From: Gammaproteobacteria bacterium
GTDB taxonomy: Bacteria > Pseudomonadota > Gammaproteobacteria > GCA-001735895
Reading direction: 5' to 3'
Length of the DNA: 35,373 nt
Assembly (NCBI GenBank): GCA_030595795.1
Contig: JAUVCH010000036.1
Coordinates: 1 to 35,373, forward strand
In this document: piece after piece, positions 8,001 to 17,647 of the stretch
Numbering within the stretch: position 1 is the stretch's first letter
Layout: each line of letters begins with the position of its first letter
Translations under genes and position numbers: made by a program
Notes under the pieces: generated by a model
The model's database searches: none
What the model saw: only the letters and a program-made list of their open reading frames with translations
What the model was told of the DNA's origin: nothing

Positions 8001-9346
8001 CACTTCTTGTCAGAGATTTCGTGTTAAGGGAAATGATTTGGGAACTGGAAAATTCTGATTCTGAAACGCCAATGCACTACATTGTAAGCGATATTGTTTA
8101 CCATGCACCTTGGCTCCATGCTGCGATTGCTCCGGCATTTTTGGAATGGGTAGGGAGTAATGAGATCCATAACATTCATAATCTTCATCACTGCATATAC
8201 ATACTAATTAAAGGAGGTATCGAAGCGATAAAGCTTTCGTTATTGGCGGAGCAACAAATTGGTATGACTAATGATCCTGACAGAATTCCAATATGGTATG
8301 CGCTTCGAGTTGATTGTGATCCAGAACAGGGCATCCCTGGGCTAGAGAAATGGTTGGCAAGACTCAATCTAAACTCAGCAACACGAGCAGCCCAGATATT
8401 CATTACCTCTCTTTTTGATGACGACAGATTTGGACGTCCTCAAATTGGGGGCTTTCGAACGGCAATGCACCTCAAGTCCTTGTACGTTCTCATGCATAAA
8501 TACATACCTGCAAAAGATGATATTGACCGAGTCGGTGGTGGTGTTTATTCACCCGAGCTAAGAGACGATGCGAAAGATGCCCGCAATCAGTTGTTTAAAC
8601 TCCTGTCCGAAATTCCGGGTAGCTCTGGTTATTCAGCCATTAAGCAACTAATTTGCGATCATCCCGACCCTGACTATCGTCAATGGATGGGCAAGCATGC
8701 ATACAAAAAGGCAGAAGAAGACGGTGACCTTGAGTTATGGTCAGTTGAGCAAGTCAGTAATTTTCATAAGTCACAAACGTTAATACCTGAAACGCATCGT
8801 CAACTTTACGAGCTTACTGTGGGGCGCTTAAATGATCTGAAAAATTGGGTGGAGCGTGGCAACGACAGTCCATATCGAATTTGGCAACGCGTCGAGAATG
8901 AAACAGAAATGCGAAATTCGATTGCTGGCTGGTTGAACCAACAACGCCATGATCGATATATAACAGCACAAGAGCCAGAACTCGCTAACAGCCAACGAAT
9001 GGATATATGGTTGCAAAATACGAATGTGCAATCCCCTATACCAATCGAACTGAAGCTGCTTGATAAGGGTTGGACAGGCCCCAACCTTTGTGAACGGCTC
9101 CGCAATCAGCTGGCGGGTGATTATCTGCGGGAAGAGAGCGCCGGATGCGGTGTCATGCTGTTAGTATGGAAAGGCATTAACCCTCAAAGGAGATGGATAA
9201 TTAATGGTCGCCGGGTGAGCCTGGATGAGCTGGCAGTTGCTCTTAAATCCTATTGGCAGGATATTGCCGACCAGTTTCCTAATGTAAAGGCGATTGAGGT
9301 GATCACTATAGACCTAGGAGTGAGAGCGGAGATATCTGATTTATAA
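5054..9346 (+). CDS. STAND/NACHT-like NTPase with C-terminal PD-(D/E)xK nuclease domain
   Basis: This encodes 1430 residues. The N-terminus holds a P-loop of STAND/NACHT type: Walker A AEAGAGKT (51-58), Walker B FFLDSVDEA (111-119) and a sensor-like YLSGRP (148-153). A winged-helix-like FRHRDVRELLAAEW segment follows near 351-364. The middle (about 400-1250) looks helical and repeat-like, with a charged coiled-coil stretch near 810-842. The C-terminus has a nuclease signature: Glu1309, Asp1317, the E-x-K of IELK (Glu1332, Lys1334), then Gln1352 and Tyr1357 in a QLAGDY helix. The architecture resembles bacterial NLR-like antiviral proteins, in which the repeat region senses a phage product and the effector cleaves nucleic acid. 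Effectors are more often N-terminal; here it is C-terminal. The gene stands alone between housekeeping genes. ATG 5054 is the first possible start after an in-frame stop at 5003. Confidence 0.8.
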   Translation: MDDYIPLNRQFSPVPHSQGDAENDEALSFWDHVSPKTWDDMNKEYRCVILAEAGAGKTEELRHQAKVLSECGKLSFFIRIEDIEGDFYKAFEIGTEIRFDSWLQSAEEAWFFLDSVDEARLENPRAFKKALRLFSKAINRSAHRAHIYLSGRPYAWRPKEDRSFLDEILFLAAPQQNEDGDTVSHSKVESALTLYTLRPLNEERVRRFCEVRDAENIDRLIHEIERSSLWGLAERPFDLEGILAKWAEDSALGSRLELLRHNIDRRLRDDHNTDRAQRQPLNLERGRQGIRRLAAAVLLTGEPGIMVPDATPDKPGIEAEKILDDWDDPQDVRVLLERGVFNDLIFGAVRFRHRDVRELLAAEWFHELLKTGNSRHLVESLFFREQYGEKIVTPRLRPILPWLILFDDEICRRSLSIHPEIAVEGGDPSRLPLRARRKILTDIVRRIVANEDDRSARDNSAIARIANTDLTEDVQRLILEFIENDDAIFFLGRLVWQGEMASCVAPFIAIGADGARGIYARRASVRAVMNCGSVDQVQSLWQKLNGNNTEIPRELLTELIGEAAPDDGGVKHLIISLGKLPAYDRYKASGLGDALGRYIARLQIERNSQTIVRLLDGLHGYLNTAPYVERRECHVSKEYAWLLSHAVNAVERLVEVKSPEVLTSAPISILLMVPALRFWRETDFREHKSNLRELVPGWLELNDALYWASVEQARSARETNSNAPLIDDWSISWLGHFWAFDVESLPRLFGYMHSRSFPDDRLVALSTAFRVYEQADKPTRILTDLKEAVIDDPVLQNRLNDLLNPSVTEEMLKNREEEAEWQREQEKEQQREEKARDTWITDLRANPDRVRKPPNLGPDEITNDRYWLMQELSNHHVATDRSEYADWKGLIPEFGEAVAHAYRDGALSQWQKYVPTVRSEEDYDNSIPYALIFAMAGIEIEAIENPDFPSYLDGHQVRHALRYLTRELNGFPCWVERTYLSFPLLVRDFVLREMIWELENSDSETPMHYIVSDIVYHAPWLHAAIAPAFLEWVGSNEIHNIHNLHHCIYILIKGGIEAIKLSLLAEQQIGMTNDPDRIPIWYALRVDCDPEQGIPGLEKWLARLNLNSATRAAQIFITSLFDDDRFGRPQIGGFRTAMHLKSLYVLMHKYIPAKDDIDRVGGGVYSPELRDDAKDARNQLFKLLSEIPGSSGYSAIKQLICDHPDPDYRQWMGKHAYKKAEEDGDLELWSVEQVSNFHKSQTLIPETHRQLYELTVGRLNDLKNWVERGNDSPYRIWQRVENETEMRNSIAGWLNQQRHDRYITAQEPELANSQRMDIWLQNTNVQSPIPIELKLLDKGWTGPNLCERLRNQLAGDYLREESAGCGVMLLVWKGINPQRRWIINGRRVSLDELAVALKSYWQDIADQFPNVKAIEVITIDLGVRAEISDL

Positions 9347-9448
9347 TTCCGAAATGGAAATCTCGAAAGGCCGGTCAGGGTCGACTACGCTAGTCCAGCC
9401 TCTTTTCCCAATGACGGCTTTGAAAAACAACTCCGGCAAATCTGGTTA

Positions 9449-10111
9449 TTACGCCCCAGATTTTTTCTTCGCCGATGGGTAGTTGGACTTCTGATTAAAC
9501 AGATAACTGAAGTTCCACGAACGCACTATTTCCTGATCTTCCAACGCGAAGGTTTCTACGCTTAAATCGGGAAGCGAAAGTATCATGCAACTGTGATTGA
9601 AAGCTGTACTACCCGGATTGACAATGAAGGTATGACCGAGCTGTTCGGCAAACACCTGATGCGTATGACCGGCGATTAATACGTCATATTTAAAATTATC
9701 CAGCGCCTCAATCCAGTCATTTTTTTGCCCCTCTATTATATTTCCGTTCTGGTCTAATAGTTTGATACCGCCGTGCTGTGATGAGGGTGGATGTGCATGA
9801 ACCACGTAGATTGATTTACCTTCGATCTGGTATTCGAGCGTTTGCGGTAATGCCTGCAGGAACCTATATTCAGGGTTGTTTTTTAGGTCGGGATTATCTT
9901 CCAGAAACGACTGGTCATGATTGCCGATAATCGTTTCGCAGCCGTGTCTTTCGAGTAGGTCGATGGTTTCTGAGAGCTGGTCAAAGTATCCAGCGATGTC
10001 CCCGGCGCAAATGATTTTCGATACTTTTTCCCGGGCGAAGATTTTCAGTGCCTGATTAAGCGGTTCTGGGCTGGCATGCACATCACTGATTAATCCAATT
10101 TTGGTCGGCAT
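9449..10111 (-). CDS. calcineurin-like metallophosphoesterase (YfcE/MJ0936 type)
   Basis: This encodes 220 residues with the full set of metal-binding motifs of small bacterial phosphodiesterases: D-x-H (Asp10, His12), GD (Asp38), GNHD (63-66), HAH (105-107) and GHTH (148-151). The order and length fit the YfcE/MJ0936 group, dinuclear-metal enzymes that cleave phosphodiesters and whose natural substrates are mostly unknown. It is cytoplasmic, with no signal peptide. The last 20 residues are basic and probably disordered. It lies downstream of the flavin monooxygenase gene on the same strand, but a strong hairpin separates them, so it may have its own transcript. No clear ribosome site precedes the ATG. 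Confidence 0.9.
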   Translation of the reverse strand: MPTKIGLISDVHASPEPLNQALKIFAREKVSKIICAGDIAGYFDQLSETIDLLERHGCETIIGNHDQSFLEDNPDLKNNPEYRFLQALPQTLEYQIEGKSIYVVHAHPPSSQHGGIKLLDQNGNIIEGQKNDWIEALDNFKYDVLIAGHTHQVFAEQLGHTFIVNPGSTAFNHSCMILSLPDLSVETFALEDQEIVRSWNFSYLFNQKSNYPSAKKKSGA

Positions 10112-10121
10112 GTTAAATTAC

Positions 10122-10166
10122 TAAACCGGTCATTGCGGCCCGATGGCCGCAATGACTCGTGGTTTA
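10122..10166 (-). terminator. strong hairpin between two minus-strand genes
   Basis: GTCATTGCGGCC (10129-10140) and GGCCGCAATGAC (10145-10156) form a perfect 12-bp stem with a CGAT loop. An outer TAAACC/GGTTTA pair (10122-10127 with 10161-10166) reaches the stop codon of the flavin monooxygenase gene. No U-run follows, so Rho-independent termination would be weak; attenuation or mRNA 3'-end protection are alternatives. Confidence 0.6.
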
Positions 10167-11201
10167 ACTAAAAGCCGGCATTACTTCGTTGCAGAATAAT
10201 TCCATCGAACGTTTCTGCTCTTTCATACCAAGTCCCATGCTAGCGTAGTAGATGAAATCATCAACGCCTAGTGCTTCGTAACGTTTTAGTTTGGCGATAA
10301 CATCTTCCGGTGATCCAAACATCAGGTTTTCTTCGAGCATGTCGGCATTATATTGCTCGCGATCGGTGAGTTCTTCCAATGGAATACGTTTGGGGAAACC
10401 ATTGACGACATCACCGAGATTGCGGAAAAGGTTTTCAAACTGGCCTAGCACACCCTGCAGTGCTGAAATCGCTTTATCACGCCCTGCCGCGTTATCATAA
10501 AGTGCCGTATGTCGCATCATTGCAAAAGTCGGTGCTTTGCTGCCTGGATTCGATGCTAGCGATTCATCGAACTGCGTTTTATAGAGTTCAGCCTCGGAGA
10601 ATGGTCGGGTTAAGGGCCAGGACATAATGTTAAAACCGTTTTTGATTGCGTAATCAAATGTAATCGGCGAACGTGCGGCTACCCAGATTGGCGGATGCGG
10701 TGTTTGCACAGGCTTAGGTACCGAGGTCGAAACCGGGAACGACCAGTATTCGCCATTATGTTCGTAATCACCTGCCCATAATGCCTGTAATGCGGGCACC
10801 ATCTCATTCATGTAACGCCAGGCGTCGGACTGTTTGAGGCCGGGGCGCATACGGTCGAATTCGCGTTGGTATGCGCCCGAGCCGATGCCGAATTCGAGTC
10901 GGCCACCACTGATTAAATCGGTGAATGCTGCTTCGCCAGCGAGTCGAATCGGATCCCAGTAAGGTGCCACCGCAACTGCAGTACCGAGGCGAATCTTGTC
11001 GGTGTGATGGGCCCACCAGGTCAAAATCTGGAACGGATTCGGAGCAATAGTCATCTCTAAGGCGTGATGCTCTGCTGCCCAGACAATATTAAAGCCACCC
11101 TGTTCGGCCATTTGCACCATTTCCAGCGTGTGACGAGTGACCTCGTTCATGTCCATGCTGTCGTCCATGCGCTCGAGGTTGATTGCTAGTTGAAATTTCA
11201 T
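10164..11201 (-). CDS. luciferase-like (LLM class) flavin-dependent oxidoreductase
   Basis: This encodes 345 residues of the bacterial luciferase-like TIM-barrel family, which use reduced FMN to oxidise small organic substrates. Family marks are MAEQGGFNIVWAAEHH near the N-terminus, FQILTWWAHHTDKIRLGTAV, then FTDLISGGRLEFGIGSG and PPIWVAARSP. The start was moved to the ATG at 11201, preceded by AAGGTG; a longer frame upstream adds 22 residues of unlikely sequence. The alpha/beta hydrolase gene ends 62 nt upstream on the same strand, so the two are probably co-transcribed. A paired monooxygenase and hydrolase suggests oxidation followed by ester, lactone or amide cleavage in a catabolic route. 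The substrate cannot be told. Confidence 0.9.
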   Translation of the reverse strand: MKFQLAINLERMDDSMDMNEVTRHTLEMVQMAEQGGFNIVWAAEHHALEMTIAPNPFQILTWWAHHTDKIRLGTAVAVAPYWDPIRLAGEAAFTDLISGGRLEFGIGSGAYQREFDRMRPGLKQSDAWRYMNEMVPALQALWAGDYEHNGEYWSFPVSTSVPKPVQTPHPPIWVAARSPITFDYAIKNGFNIMSWPLTRPFSEAELYKTQFDESLASNPGSKAPTFAMMRHTALYDNAAGRDKAISALQGVLGQFENLFRNLGDVVNGFPKRIPLEELTDREQYNADMLEENLMFGSPEDVIAKLKRYEALGVDDFIYYASMGLGMKEQKRSMELFCNEVMPAFS

Positions 11202-11263
11202 TTTATTCACCTTGATATTTGTGTTGATACTAACGGGCAACGAACTGACTTGCCAGTGGTTCG

Positions 11264-12046
11264 TCACCTTAGAAATTTAAGTATTGGGTCGATAAACAGA
11301 TTAGGCTTCTCGACTAGTCCCATATGCTGTAACCCCGGCACGATAATCGACTCCGCGCCTTTAATTTCACTGGCAATCCCATGGCACATTTTCGGTGTGC
11401 TACCGCTATCATTTTCACAGGTGATCACCAGCGTTGGATGGGTCACCGGCGGTTCAGGGTTAATTAACTCGATCACCCCGGTGGCTAAAACTTGTCGGCA
11501 TAAGGCGTAATCAGTCGGATCGTTGGCTAACACCCAGCCTCGAACCTGTTGAATATAATCGTCGTTGAACTCTCGGAATTTTTTCGTGAACCAGCGTTCG
11601 ATGGTCGCATCCAGTGTCGCAACGGCACCACCGGCGGCGGTATCAGAAGCGCGTTCTTCGACCAGTTTCTGTGCTTCGGGTGTGCGTTCATGCGGCGAAT
11701 TCAAAATCACCAGTGCGGAGGCACGCGAGCCAAAATCGAGTGCAAAACGTCGGTTAATCATACCGCCCAGTGAAAACCCAATCAGAGTGCAGCGGTCGAT
11801 CTTGAGTTCGTCGAGTAGTTCACGTAGCTGGACGGCATAGACGCTTAAGTCTGGCTTAGTTGGCGGGGAAGTCGATTCGCCATGCCCGTATAAATCGTAA
11901 CTGAGTACGCGATATTGTTCGGAAAAGGTCGGCAGGTAATTTTGCCATATTTGCCGATTCAATCCGAGGCCATGAATAAAGACGACAACAGCCGCGCCTG
12001 GCGCACCGTTTAAGTCGTAGCTGCTACCGTTGTTACTGATGGTCAT
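11264..12046 (-). CDS. alpha/beta hydrolase
   Basis: This encodes 260 residues of the alpha/beta-hydrolase fold. The oxyanion-hole segment is VFIHGLGLN. The nucleophile elbow is GFSLGG with Ser92. The acid residue is probably the Asp in CENDSGS, and the catalytic His lies in GLQHMGLVEKP near the C-terminus. A YGHGES motif after strand 4 is typical of the haloperoxidase/3-oxoadipate enol-lactonase-like group. The ATG at 12046 was chosen because a perfect AGGAGG lies 8-9 nt upstream; the longer frame from 12109 is not needed. It is probably in an operon with the luciferase-like monooxygenase. It could hydrolyse an ester or lactone produced by that enzyme, which is inference. Confidence 0.9.
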   Translation of the reverse strand: MTISNNGSSYDLNGAPGAAVVVFIHGLGLNRQIWQNYLPTFSEQYRVLSYDLYGHGESTSPPTKPDLSVYAVQLRELLDELKIDRCTLIGFSLGGMINRRFALDFGSRASALVILNSPHERTPEAQKLVEERASDTAAGGAVATLDATIERWFTKKFREFNDDYIQQVRGWVLANDPTDYALCRQVLATGVIELINPEPPVTHPTLVITCENDSGSTPKMCHGIASEIKGAESIIVPGLQHMGLVEKPNLFIDPILKFLR

Positions 12047-12246
12047 GCGAATTTTCCTCCTGAGTGACGGCTTGCAAAGCGGCGTCGCGGGCAGCTTCGA
12101 GATGGGCAAGGCTGGCTGCGCAGGTAATAAACCCGTTCGATGACGTTGGACAGTGCGCGCCGAATTTCGTCACTAGTTAAGGGCTGTCGATACTAAAATT
12201 GTATACAATCATTGTCAACGGTAGATATATTTGAGGGCGAATAGAC

Positions 12247-14377
<2,131 letters not shown>

Positions 14378-14381
14378 GAAT

Positions 14382-15158
14382 TTAATGCTGCGAAAGTAAC
14401 TGACCGTAACCATCGATTCGGTCTTCGATACCCGCAAGTCGTAAGGTATCCCAGATCATCGCCTGATTGCTGCCGATGACCGGCTTGCCTAGTTCGGTTT
14501 CAATCTGTCCGATGACGTCGAGCGTCCGCAACGCTCCGCAAGAAATGAAAACGGCATCGGCATCGGGTCTATCGATAGATTTGGCGAATCGAGCAATGAA
14601 CTCGGGGCTTACGCGCACCATGTCGCTGTCCTTTTCCAGATTCAGGCCAGAGATCGACAGGACTTCGAACCCGGCATCTTCCAGGTATTCGACTTCGCGA
14701 GCATTGATCTCGTCGAGATAGGGGGTGGCAACAACAATTTTTTGGGCCTTAACCTGCTCCAGGGCTCGGATAACGCCTCGGATTAGAGAGGTTGCTTTGG
14801 TGTTTACTGCGCCTTTGTTGAGCTCTTCGTGTACTCGATCTTCACCGATGACCAGGCTGCCCGAAGTACAGGCGTAGCAAATGACGTCGAGGCTGCCATC
14901 GGGTAGTAAAGTTGAAGCACAATCGGCCAGCAAATCGACCTGGGCGGCGAGGCTTTCATTGGTAATCGAGTCGGGTATCGCTGCGCGAGCGAAATGTATG
15001 CCGACCCCGTCTGGGCGTAGCTTCATGACATCGTCCTGCACGGTTTGCTCGGTGGCGAGTAACACGTAACCGATTTTGGCACGGTAATGACGACCGGCAT
15101 CGAATTCGGTTTCGATGGTTGGTGCGATGATGTGGTCTTTGGTCGTGTTGTTGGTCAT
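14382..15158 (-). CDS. maleate cis-trans isomerase/arylmalonate decarboxylase family protein
   Basis: This encodes 258 residues of the Asp/Glu racemase superfamily. The two catalytic-cysteine regions are present: CYACTSGS (second Cys) and ISCGALRT. A C-terminal PVIGSNQAMIWDTLRLAG block follows, typical of maleate isomerase, arylmalonate decarboxylase and EutA-like ectoine-utilisation proteins. Family enzymes use two cysteines to isomerise, racemise or decarboxylate dicarboxylates. Which reaction applies cannot be decided. It is the first gene of a two-gene operon with the EamA exporter and is divergent from the hybrid kinase gene. The ATG at 15158 has no obvious Shine-Dalgarno. Confidence 0.85.
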   Translation of the reverse strand: MTNNTTKDHIIAPTIETEFDAGRHYRAKIGYVLLATEQTVQDDVMKLRPDGVGIHFARAAIPDSITNESLAAQVDLLADCASTLLPDGSLDVICYACTSGSLVIGEDRVHEELNKGAVNTKATSLIRGVIRALEQVKAQKIVVATPYLDEINAREVEYLEDAGFEVLSISGLNLEKDSDMVRVSPEFIARFAKSIDRPDADAVFISCGALRTLDVIGQIETELGKPVIGSNQAMIWDTLRLAGIEDRIDGYGQLLSQH

Positions 15159-15241
15159 ACTAGTCAGTTCTATAGCAATGAATAGGTTGTATGGTGAATT
15201 TTATTGAAAGTAATGCAGTCTGGCGTTTATTAGACTATATA

Positions 15242-15261
15242 GTTGACAACAGCAGCCTGCT
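15242..15261 (+). promoter_or_regulatory. TTGACA hexamer next to a CAGCAG-C-CTGCTG palindrome
   Basis: A consensus -35 hexamer (15242-15247) is followed almost at once by a 13-bp palindrome (15249-15261) in the divergent gap between the isomerase and kinase genes. The matching -10 position (about 15265) is weak. The palindrome could be an operator. Confidence 0.3.
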
Positions 15262-15309
15262 GAATGAGCATTGAATTTCAACCTCTAGATTTAAGAACCC
15301 AAGCTTACC

Positions 15310-17475
15310 TTGAAAACTAAAGAATCGAAAATAACTAATGTAAACTTGTCGACCTATCAGCTCCATGCTCGGATAGATGAGTTAAGCCAGCAAGTCGAAG
15401 AACTACAGCATTCCACGGGATCGGCCAATGATCGATTGAGGGCGCTCTCAGCTGCGCTCAAGCTTGGCTTCTGGGAATGGGATGATATAGTCGACCGGGC
15501 TACCTATTATTCGCCGGAATTGGCACAGATATATGGTGTTAGTCTGGAAGAATTAAAAGTAAAGCTGGATAACATTGAGGGTTTCTATGATTGGATTCAT
15601 CCTGATGATCTGGAGCATTTCCAGAAAAGCAATAGAATTCAATCAGATATATCAGATGGTGCGACTCAGGCTCATTCCTATGAATATCGCATTATTTGGC
15701 CGAACGGCGAGATTCGACACGTCTTCGAACTGTATCTCTCGGTTTATGATAAAGATGGTATGCGGACCCATTCTTACGGTGCCGTTCAGGATATTACCGA
15801 TCGCCATCGGGCCATAGAAGCATTAAAGCAAAGCGAAGAGCGCTACAGTTCACTATTCACGCAGTTACCGCTGGGTGTTCAGGAAATGGATTATTCAAAC
15901 GTAAAAGAAACGATCGATGAACTCCGGCAACAGGGGGTCGAGGATTTAAGAGGCTATTTTGAAAATAATCCAGAGTTGGTGCTTAGTCTGGCAGATGGAT
16001 TAAAGACCAAAAGTATCAATAACGCATTAGTAAAATTTCACGATGCCGATTCGATCACTGATTTTCTAGCCGTTGAAGAGGATGTTTCCGAATGGTGGAA
16101 TGATAATTGGGTCGAAATTTATATTGACCAATTCGTGGCATTTTCAGAGGAGCCGAGCAAGCCCTTCGAAATCGAATGCGTAGATACCCGCATAGATAAC
16201 ACGGAATTTGAGATTCGTTTCATTGCCCAGGTGGTGGGTGGTTATGAAGACAATTGGGGAAGAGTGGTTAATATCATCGAAGACATAAGTGCGCGTAAAA
16301 AGGATGAGGCAGAGCTCATAGAGGCGAGGATAGTCGCCGAGAAAGCGAACACAGCAAAATCGGAATTTCTCTCAAACATGAGCCACGAACTACGCACGCC
16401 ACTGAATGCGATCATCGGATTCTCGCAGTTATTTCAATATGATAAAAACCAGAGCGATAAGGGTAAATTATACGCGCTAGACATTAATAATGCCGGAAAG
16501 CATTTGCTTAGTTTAATTGACCAGATCCTCGATCTATCTCGAATCGAAACGGGTCAGATAGGCTTGTCTATAGAGTCAGTGGTTCTGGAAAATACGATGA
16601 GTGAAAGCATCTTCTGGGTCACCGATATGGCTCAAAGTCGTGGGATTACGATAACCTTCGAACCCAGTGACTGTCGTGGTTTATTGCTAGAAGCGGACGC
16701 AGTTCGATTGAAACAGATTTTTCTAAATTTGTTGTCGAATGCGGTGAAATACAATCGAGAAAATGGGGACGTGGACATAGGCTGTAGTAAAGACCCCGAA
16801 GGCTTTGTCACTATCAGCATCAGTGATACCGGAATGGGAATAGACGAGGCCCGTTTTGGAGAATTATTTGAACCGTTTAATCGGTTGGGTGTAGAAGCCA
16901 GTGCTATAGAAGGCTCGGGTATCGGATTGGTGATCACTCGGCAATTAGTTGAGCTAATGAACGGCGAGATTAGCGTTGAAAGTACTGTCGGTCACGGTAG
17001 CACCTTCAGGTTAACGTTTCCCGCTGCTCAGGCTTCAGGGAGTATTGATAACCATCCAGCCGAAGAGGGTTTAAATATCCGACAGAGGAATGAAAGTATT
17101 TCGACAGAAATAAATATACTGGTGGCCGAGGATAATCCCGTGAATCAGGAACTATTGTCGGCGCAATTGAGTTGGCTGGGGTATAGCGCAAAATTTGCTA
17201 GCGATGGTATCGGTGCATTAAAAATTCTTAAATCTGAACCATATCAACTGCTGCTCACCGACATCCGAATGCCAGGGATGGATGGCTACGAATTAATTAG
17301 AAAAATAAGATCGTCAAAAACAGAACTCGACAAAGTCGCAATTGTTGCGGTAACTGCCAACGCAATGCAGTCAGACATCGATCAATGTTTCGAGGCCGGG
17401 GCTAATGATGTATTGTCTAAACCATTCACTCTGGATGAGTTGAAAAATATGCTGGAAAAGTGGACAAGTATTTGA
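15310..17475 (+). CDS. PAS-domain hybrid sensor histidine kinase
   Basis: This encodes 721 residues with no clear membrane segment, so it is a cytoplasmic sensor. Order: a short N-terminal coiled coil (about 17-40), a PAS_3-type domain (about 45-168, with WIHPDDLEHF), a second divergent PAS-like region (about 170-335), and HisKA with SHELRTPLN (phospho-acceptor His359). An HATPase domain follows with NLLSNAVKYN and DTGMGI boxes. The C-terminal receiver (about 600-720) has TDIRMPGMDG (phospho-acceptor Asp651) and SKPF. All key residues are intact, so a working phosphorelay is expected, ending in a separate phosphotransfer partner not seen here. The start is TTG, chosen as the first codon of the frame; no good ribosome site is visible, so the exact start is uncertain. 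Confidence 0.9.
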   Translation: MKTKESKITNVNLSTYQLHARIDELSQQVEELQHSTGSANDRLRALSAALKLGFWEWDDIVDRATYYSPELAQIYGVSLEELKVKLDNIEGFYDWIHPDDLEHFQKSNRIQSDISDGATQAHSYEYRIIWPNGEIRHVFELYLSVYDKDGMRTHSYGAVQDITDRHRAIEALKQSEERYSSLFTQLPLGVQEMDYSNVKETIDELRQQGVEDLRGYFENNPELVLSLADGLKTKSINNALVKFHDADSITDFLAVEEDVSEWWNDNWVEIYIDQFVAFSEEPSKPFEIECVDTRIDNTEFEIRFIAQVVGGYEDNWGRVVNIIEDISARKKDEAELIEARIVAEKANTAKSEFLSNMSHELRTPLNAIIGFSQLFQYDKNQSDKGKLYALDINNAGKHLLSLIDQILDLSRIETGQIGLSIESVVLENTMSESIFWVTDMAQSRGITITFEPSDCRGLLLEADAVRLKQIFLNLLSNAVKYNRENGDVDIGCSKDPEGFVTISISDTGMGIDEARFGELFEPFNRLGVEASAIEGSGIGLVITRQLVELMNGEISVESTVGHGSTFRLTFPAAQASGSIDNHPAEEGLNIRQRNESISTEINILVAEDNPVNQELLSAQLSWLGYSAKFASDGIGALKILKSEPYQLLLTDIRMPGMDGYELIRKIRSSKTELDKVAIVAVTANAMQSDIDQCFEAGANDVLSKPFTLDELKNMLEKWTSI

Positions 17476-17647
17476 TGCGTCGCTGGTGAAAAGCTATTTT
17501 GTCTGAGGCACGTCCCGCAATATGCAGAATTTTCTATCTGGACCACCCAATCATTCATACTGGTACTTGGATGAATCCAGAGGCAGCCTTACATTTGTCG
17601 AAATTTAATGTGATCACAATCTGAAAGTCTGAATCAGGAGATAAAAC

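Noticed and set aside
5564..9105. Several antisense frames of 60-120 codons inside the NTPase gene
   Set aside because: They are low-complexity Ser/Arg-rich shadows of a clearly coding plus-strand frame.
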